From NCBI GenBank assembly GCA_023428755.1, contig JAEYWX010000001.1, positions 62,001-126,000 of the forward strand: DNA of 64,000 bases, given 5' to 3'. Made by a program: the position numbers and the translations under genes. The DNA comes from Bacteroidota bacterium. GTDB lineage: Bacteria; Bacteroidota; Bacteroidia; Chitinophagales; Chitinophagaceae. Shown here one piece after another: positions 61,396-64,000 of the stretch. The notes beneath the pieces were generated by a model. That model worked only from the letters and a program-made list of their open reading frames with translations, searched no databases and was not told where the DNA came from. The stretch's first letter is position 1. Each line of letters opens with the position of its first letter.

Positions 61396-62165
61396 AAAAA
61401 CAAATTGAGATATTCTTCACCGCCCTGATGTTCTATACGAGGATCCCCTGCCCCAAATGGGTAACACATGATCCGGAGTATCTCAACAAAGCCACCCGCT
61501 ACTTTCCACTCATGGGTTGGATCGTTGGCGGTATTTGTGCATTGGTATTTATTGGTACTGATTTTTATGTTGGCACTCCCATCGCCATTTTATTATCAAT
61601 GATCGCCGGCATTTTAACCACTGGTGCATTTCATGAAGATGGTTTTGCAGATGTATGTGATGCGTTCGGCGGAGGCTGGACCAAAGAAAAGATCCTCGAC
61701 ATCATGAAAGACAGCCGGATTGGTGCGTATGGAACAATTGGGATGATCCTGATCCTGTTACTGAAATTCACCGCATTAAGTGCTATCCCGTTCAGCATAA
61801 TGTGGATCGTATTACTGGCTGCACATAGTTTTTCACGGCTCTGTGCGGTAGTACTTGTTGCCACCAGTAAATATGTTCGGGAAAACGATGATGCCAAAGC
61901 AAAACCATTGGCAAAATCCATAACAGCAAAAGAAATTATCCCGGCGATTGTATTTGGACTGGCTCCGTTATTGCTGTTTCAACGAATTGAAATTTTATTT
62001 GTACTCATACTTCCCTTGCTTGCTGTATTTTTCTTACGCCGGTATTTTCACAAATGGATCGGTGGCTACACCGGCGATTGTTTAGGAGCCACACAGCAGG
62101 TAACCGAAATTTTATTTTATCTGAACTTGCTGGTGTTCTGGAAAATTGAATACAATTTTTTGTAG
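61392..62165 (+). CDS. cobS: Adenosylcobinamide-GDP ribazoletransferase
   Basis: Integral membrane cobalamin (5'-phosphate) synthase: joins AdoCbi-GDP and alpha-ribazole (phosphate). The 257-residue length and about seven hydrophobic segments fit the family. Motifs: FFTALMFYTRIPCPKWV at the start, PLMGWIVGGICALVF, GAFHEDGFADVCDAFGGGW (the conserved acidic motif), ILDIMKDSRIGAYGTIG, and a C-terminal GGYTGDCLGATQQVTEI. The start overlaps the DUF77 gene by four bases. Uses a TTG start (61392), as supported by the overlap. Confidence 0.95.
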   Translation: MKKQIEIFFTALMFYTRIPCPKWVTHDPEYLNKATRYFPLMGWIVGGICALVFIGTDFYVGTPIAILLSMIAGILTTGAFHEDGFADVCDAFGGGWTKEKILDIMKDSRIGAYGTIGMILILLLKFTALSAIPFSIMWIVLLAAHSFSRLCAVVLVATSKYVRENDDAKAKPLAKSITAKEIIPAIVFGLAPLLLFQRIEILFVLILPLLAVFFLRRYFHKWIGGYTGDCLGATQQVTEILFYLNLLVFWKIEYNFL

Positions 62166-62191
62166 AATCTGAAAACGAAGTGTAACCAACA

Positions 62192-62794
62192 ATGGAAATC
62201 TATCTCATTCGCCATACTACGCCTGCTGTTGAAAAAGGCACTTGTTACGGACAAGCCGATCTGGATGTTACAGAAAGTTTTCATAACGAAGCTGCCTTGA
62301 TCCAACAACATCTGCCTGCAACAATTCAAACAGTATACGCCAGCCCGCTGCAACGCTGCAGCAAACTGGCGCAGCATTTATTTCCTTCGCATAATATTTT
62401 TTTTCATGATGAGCTGAAAGAAATTCATTGTGGTGAATGGGAACTTCGCAAGTGGGACGATATTCCGCAGGAAGTTGTGATGCCGTGGATGAATGATTTT
62501 GTAAACGTACGTATCCCCGGTGGTGAAAGCTATCTCGATCTGTTTGCACGTACCACCGGCATCTTTCAACAGATCGCTCAAAAAAACGAACATGCAGCCA
62601 TTGTATCCCATGGCGGTGTTCTCCGGAGTATCCTTTCACAGCTTACCAATACACCACTCATCGATTCGTTCAATGTTTTTAAACTCCAATACGGTTGTGT
62701 TGTAAAACTTTCGGTGCAGGGCGATCAGTTTGTACATGAAGTGTTGCATAATGTACAAAGCACATCGGAACAACATAAGCCCAGCTATCGGTGA
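62192..62794 (+). CDS. cobC: Alpha-ribazole phosphatase (histidine phosphatase family)
   Basis: Removes the phosphate from alpha-ribazole phosphate, or from cobalamin-5'-phosphate, in the last steps of B12 salvage. A 200-residue protein of the phosphoglycerate mutase-like histidine phosphatases: LIRHTTPAVEKGTCYGQADLDVTESF with catalytic His8, then VYASPLQRCSKLAQHL, LKEIHCGEWELRKWDDI, and the second His in AIVSHGGVLRSIL. The operon position after cobS supports the substrate. Last gene of the clear B12 block. Confidence 0.88.
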   Translation: MEIYLIRHTTPAVEKGTCYGQADLDVTESFHNEAALIQQHLPATIQTVYASPLQRCSKLAQHLFPSHNIFFHDELKEIHCGEWELRKWDDIPQEVVMPWMNDFVNVRIPGGESYLDLFARTTGIFQQIAQKNEHAAIVSHGGVLRSILSQLTNTPLIDSFNVFKLQYGCVVKLSVQGDQFVHEVLHNVQSTSEQHKPSYR

Positions 62795-62853
62795 GCCACC
62801 CTTTAAGAATGCGGGTGACTCACCTGTCATGTAGAGAAGCTCAAAAGAAAAGT

Positions 62854-62861
62854 TATCTTTG
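62854..62861 (+). promoter_or_regulatory. Candidate -7 box before marC
   Basis: TATCTTTG fits TAnnTTTG, 15 bases before the ATG at 62876. No clear -33 TTTG. It suggests that marC has its own start of transcription and is not part of the B12 operon. Confidence 0.3.
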
Positions 62862-62875
62862 CTCAAACAATCATC

Positions 62876-63460
62876 ATGAACTTCGACTTCAGCCTCAGCC
62901 AGCTGCTTACTGTTTCGTTTACGCTCTTTGCGGTGATCGATATTATTGGTTCCATTCCGCTATTGATTGCCATGAAGGATAAAATGGGCGCCATCCGTGA
63001 ATTGAAAGCAACGCTTATTTCGGGTGCACTGATGATCCTGTTTTTATTTGTCGGCGAATCGTTTTTGCAAATGCTGGGCGTTGACCGTCGTTCATTTGCC
63101 GTTGCCGGCTCCATTGTGATCTTTGTATTGGGTTTGGAAATGGTGCTTGGTCACGAATTTTTCAAAAGCGATAAAAATGCTAAGAGCGGAACAGTGGTTC
63201 CTATCGCCTTCCCCATCATTGCCGGAAGTGGTACGCTTACTACTATTATGTCGCTGGGCGCCAACTATTCAGATCTCGTGATACTGCTGGCTATCATTTT
63301 AAACTTGATTCTGGTATTTTTTGTACTCAAATCATTAAAGTGGATTGAAAAATTATTAGGCCCGGCAGGTTTACTTGCTGTACGAAAATTTTTTGGCGTA
63401 ATATTGCTGGCCATTGCCGTAAAAATATTTGCAGGTAATGCAGGTGGATTGATCAAGTAA
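62876..63460 (+). CDS. MarC-family membrane protein
   Basis: A 194-residue inner membrane protein of the MarC/UPF0056 family, with about six hydrophobic helices. The function is not settled; earlier claims of antibiotic resistance were not confirmed. Signatures: TLFAVIDIIGSIPLLIAMKDK, LFVGESFLQMLGVDRRSFAVAGSIVIFVLGLEMVLG, VVPIAFPIIAGSGTLTTIMSL and PAGLLAVRKFFGVILLAIAVKIF. Separated from cobC by 81 bases with GGTGACTCACC-type symmetric sequence, followed by a spacer with repeats before the tRNA. Confidence 0.85.
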   Translation: MNFDFSLSQLLTVSFTLFAVIDIIGSIPLLIAMKDKMGAIRELKATLISGALMILFLFVGESFLQMLGVDRRSFAVAGSIVIFVLGLEMVLGHEFFKSDKNAKSGTVVPIAFPIIAGSGTLTTIMSLGANYSDLVILLAIILNLILVFFVLKSLKWIEKLLGPAGLLAVRKFFGVILLAIAVKIFAGNAGGLIK

Positions 63461-63463
63461 TCT

Positions 63464-63518
63464 GAAAATGTAATTCTTCACCCATTTTCAAATTTTCAAA
63501 TTGATTCATTTTCAAATT
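63464..63518 (+). repeat. TTTTCAAATT-repeat spacer before the tRNA gene
   Basis: Three copies of TTTTCAAATT (63485-63494, 63493-63502, 63509-63518), the first two overlapping. GAAAATG (63464-63470) is complementary to CATTTTC at 63483-63489 and 63507-63513, so small hairpins can form between the marC stop and the tRNA. Confidence 0.55.
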
Positions 63519-63522
63519 AGCC

Positions 63523-63594
63523 GGCCTCGTAGTACAATGGATAGTATAAGAGTTTCCGAAGCTCCAGATACAGGTTCGATTCCTGTCGAGGCTA
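63523..63594 (+). tRNA. tRNA-Arg (anticodon CCG)
   Basis: A 72-base cloverleaf without encoded CCA. Acceptor arm GGCCTCG (63523-63529) pairs with CGAGGCT (63587-63593) with a G-U at the first pair; D-arm GTAC/GTAT; anticodon loop TTCCGAA with CCG at 63556-63558; T-arm ACAGG/CCTGT with loop TTCGATT; discriminator A. The top pair of the anticodon stem is A-C. Confidence 0.9.
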
Positions 63595-63600
63595 CTAACA

Positions 63601-63630
63601 AAAAGAGTCGCATTACTGCGACTCTTTTTC
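63601..63630. terminator. Bidirectional terminator after tRNA-Arg
   Basis: A perfect 13-base-pair stem, AAAAAGAGTCGCA and its complement, with loop TTAC, between the tRNA and the convergent dioxygenase gene. It can serve both. Confidence 0.92.
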
Positions 63631-63647
63631 ATTAAACCTTATCATCA

Positions 63648-64000
63648 TCAACCTATTTTAACCGATGTCATCGTTAACGATCCTCCAACGGCTTTATCAT
63701 TAAAGAATGAAACATCCTCTTTATCGTTTTGTAAACCCAGTGTGTACAACAGGGGCAAATAATGTTCCGGCGTAGGAATAGATAATTGCGCTTCTCTTCC
63801 TAACAGGGAATAATTAATGAGCTTATCGTGTGTTTTATTACCGATTAACTCTTTGAATGTATTATTCATTTTCAAAGCCCAATCATATCCATACTCAGGT
63901 GCATCTAATTTATCCCATGCCACCATACGCAGGTTATGCACCATGTTGCCACTACCAATAATGAGCACACCTTTCTTCCGCAAACTGTATAATTCTTTTG
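63648..64000 (-). CDS. 4,5-DOPA-extradiol dioxygenase-like (LigB fold), C-terminal part
   Basis: The window ends inside this gene: the frame is still open at base 64000, so only the C-terminal 117 residues are seen. They match the class III extradiol ring-cleaving dioxygenases of the YgiD/DODA type: LRKKGVLIIGSGNMVHNLR, YGYDWALKMNNTFKELI, and LLGREAQLSIPTPEHYLPLLYTLGL, where the last His is a metal ligand; the end is family-like (GGSLTMTSVKIG). Non-haem iron or zinc enzyme. The rest of the metal site lies outside the window. Confidence 0.85.
   Translation of the reverse strand, partial: KELYSLRKKGVLIIGSGNMVHNLRMVAWDKLDAPEYGYDWALKMNNTFKELIGNKTHDKLINYSLLGREAQLSIPTPEHYLPLLYTLGLQNDKEDVSFFNDKAVGGSLTMTSVKIG

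Overview
The window reads as chromosomal DNA of a Bacteroidota bacterium, most likely of the Chitinophagales/Chitinophagaceae type. The evidence is a complete gldK-gldL-gldM-gldN cluster (core and motor of the type IX secretion/gliding machinery), a GldB lipoprotein, several SusC/FhuA-class TonB-dependent receptors, Bacteroidota-specific families (DUF4271, DUF4783, DUF5522, DUF6089-like barrels), lipoproteins with short lipoboxes, and candidate promoters of the TAnnTTTG type rather than TATAAT. The species cannot be named from the sequence. No rRNA, CRISPR array, prophage or intact insertion sequence was found. One tRNA gene, one cobalamin riboswitch and several clear intrinsic terminators are present.

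Layout. 1-1106: end of an OPT-family transporter. 1.2-7 kb: a glycosyltransferase, a DUF1800/DUF1501 pair, an AlkB-type membrane hydroxylase and a barrel protein. 7.2-17.1 kb: a lipid-anchored M43 metalloprotease, serS, a lipoprotein, nadE, gldB, a fatty acid desaturase, apaG, a YjdI-like iron-sulfur protein, a SUI1 factor, nadC and a DUF4783 protein. 17.2-26.7 kb (plus strand): gpmI, a coupled small membrane protein, a haem-type TonB receptor with a PepSY-TM protein, an ECF sigma factor with a membrane-anchored barrel-like protein, a lipoprotein and uvrC. 27-31.8 kb (minus strand): gldN, gldM, gldL, gldK. 31.9-39.9 kb: a DUF255 thioredoxin protein, hemD, a DUF4271 protein, a BamA/TamA-like protein, hemW and membrane proteins, including a 36-residue one. 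40-47.6 kb: gpsA, an efflux adaptor plus TolC, a trans-sulfuration enzyme, a toxin-antitoxin remnant, a VOC protein and an amino acid permease. 47.7-54 kb: a TonB receptor, a decayed membrane-protein gene, a repeat, an orphan lipoprotein, a QueD-like enzyme, an integral membrane glycosyltransferase and a barrel.

54.3-62.8 kb is a coherent vitamin B12 uptake and salvage operon. A cobalamin riboswitch precedes a BtuB-like receptor, a small DUF6580-type membrane protein, a signal-less BtuF-like protein, two small cysteine-rich CWC proteins (one fused to DUF5522), cobU, a DUF71 ATP-pyrophosphatase, cobT, a thiamine-binding-like (DUF77) protein, cobS and an alpha-ribazole phosphatase. The known enzymes cover assembly of the nucleotide loop from salvaged cobinamide. 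No BtuC/BtuD ABC permease is present, and five genes lack an assigned role in the pathway, so this is the best place in the window for an undescribed function. The window closes with marC, tRNA-Arg(CCG) and part of an extradiol dioxygenase gene.

Smaller points. There are two degraded genes: a RelE/ParE-type toxin split by a one-base deletion, and a two-helix membrane protein with two in-frame stops. Many intergenic spacers hold self-similar or inverted repeats, each locus with a different motif. One stem-loop terminator sequence occurs twice. All family calls come from reading the translated sequence, without database searches.
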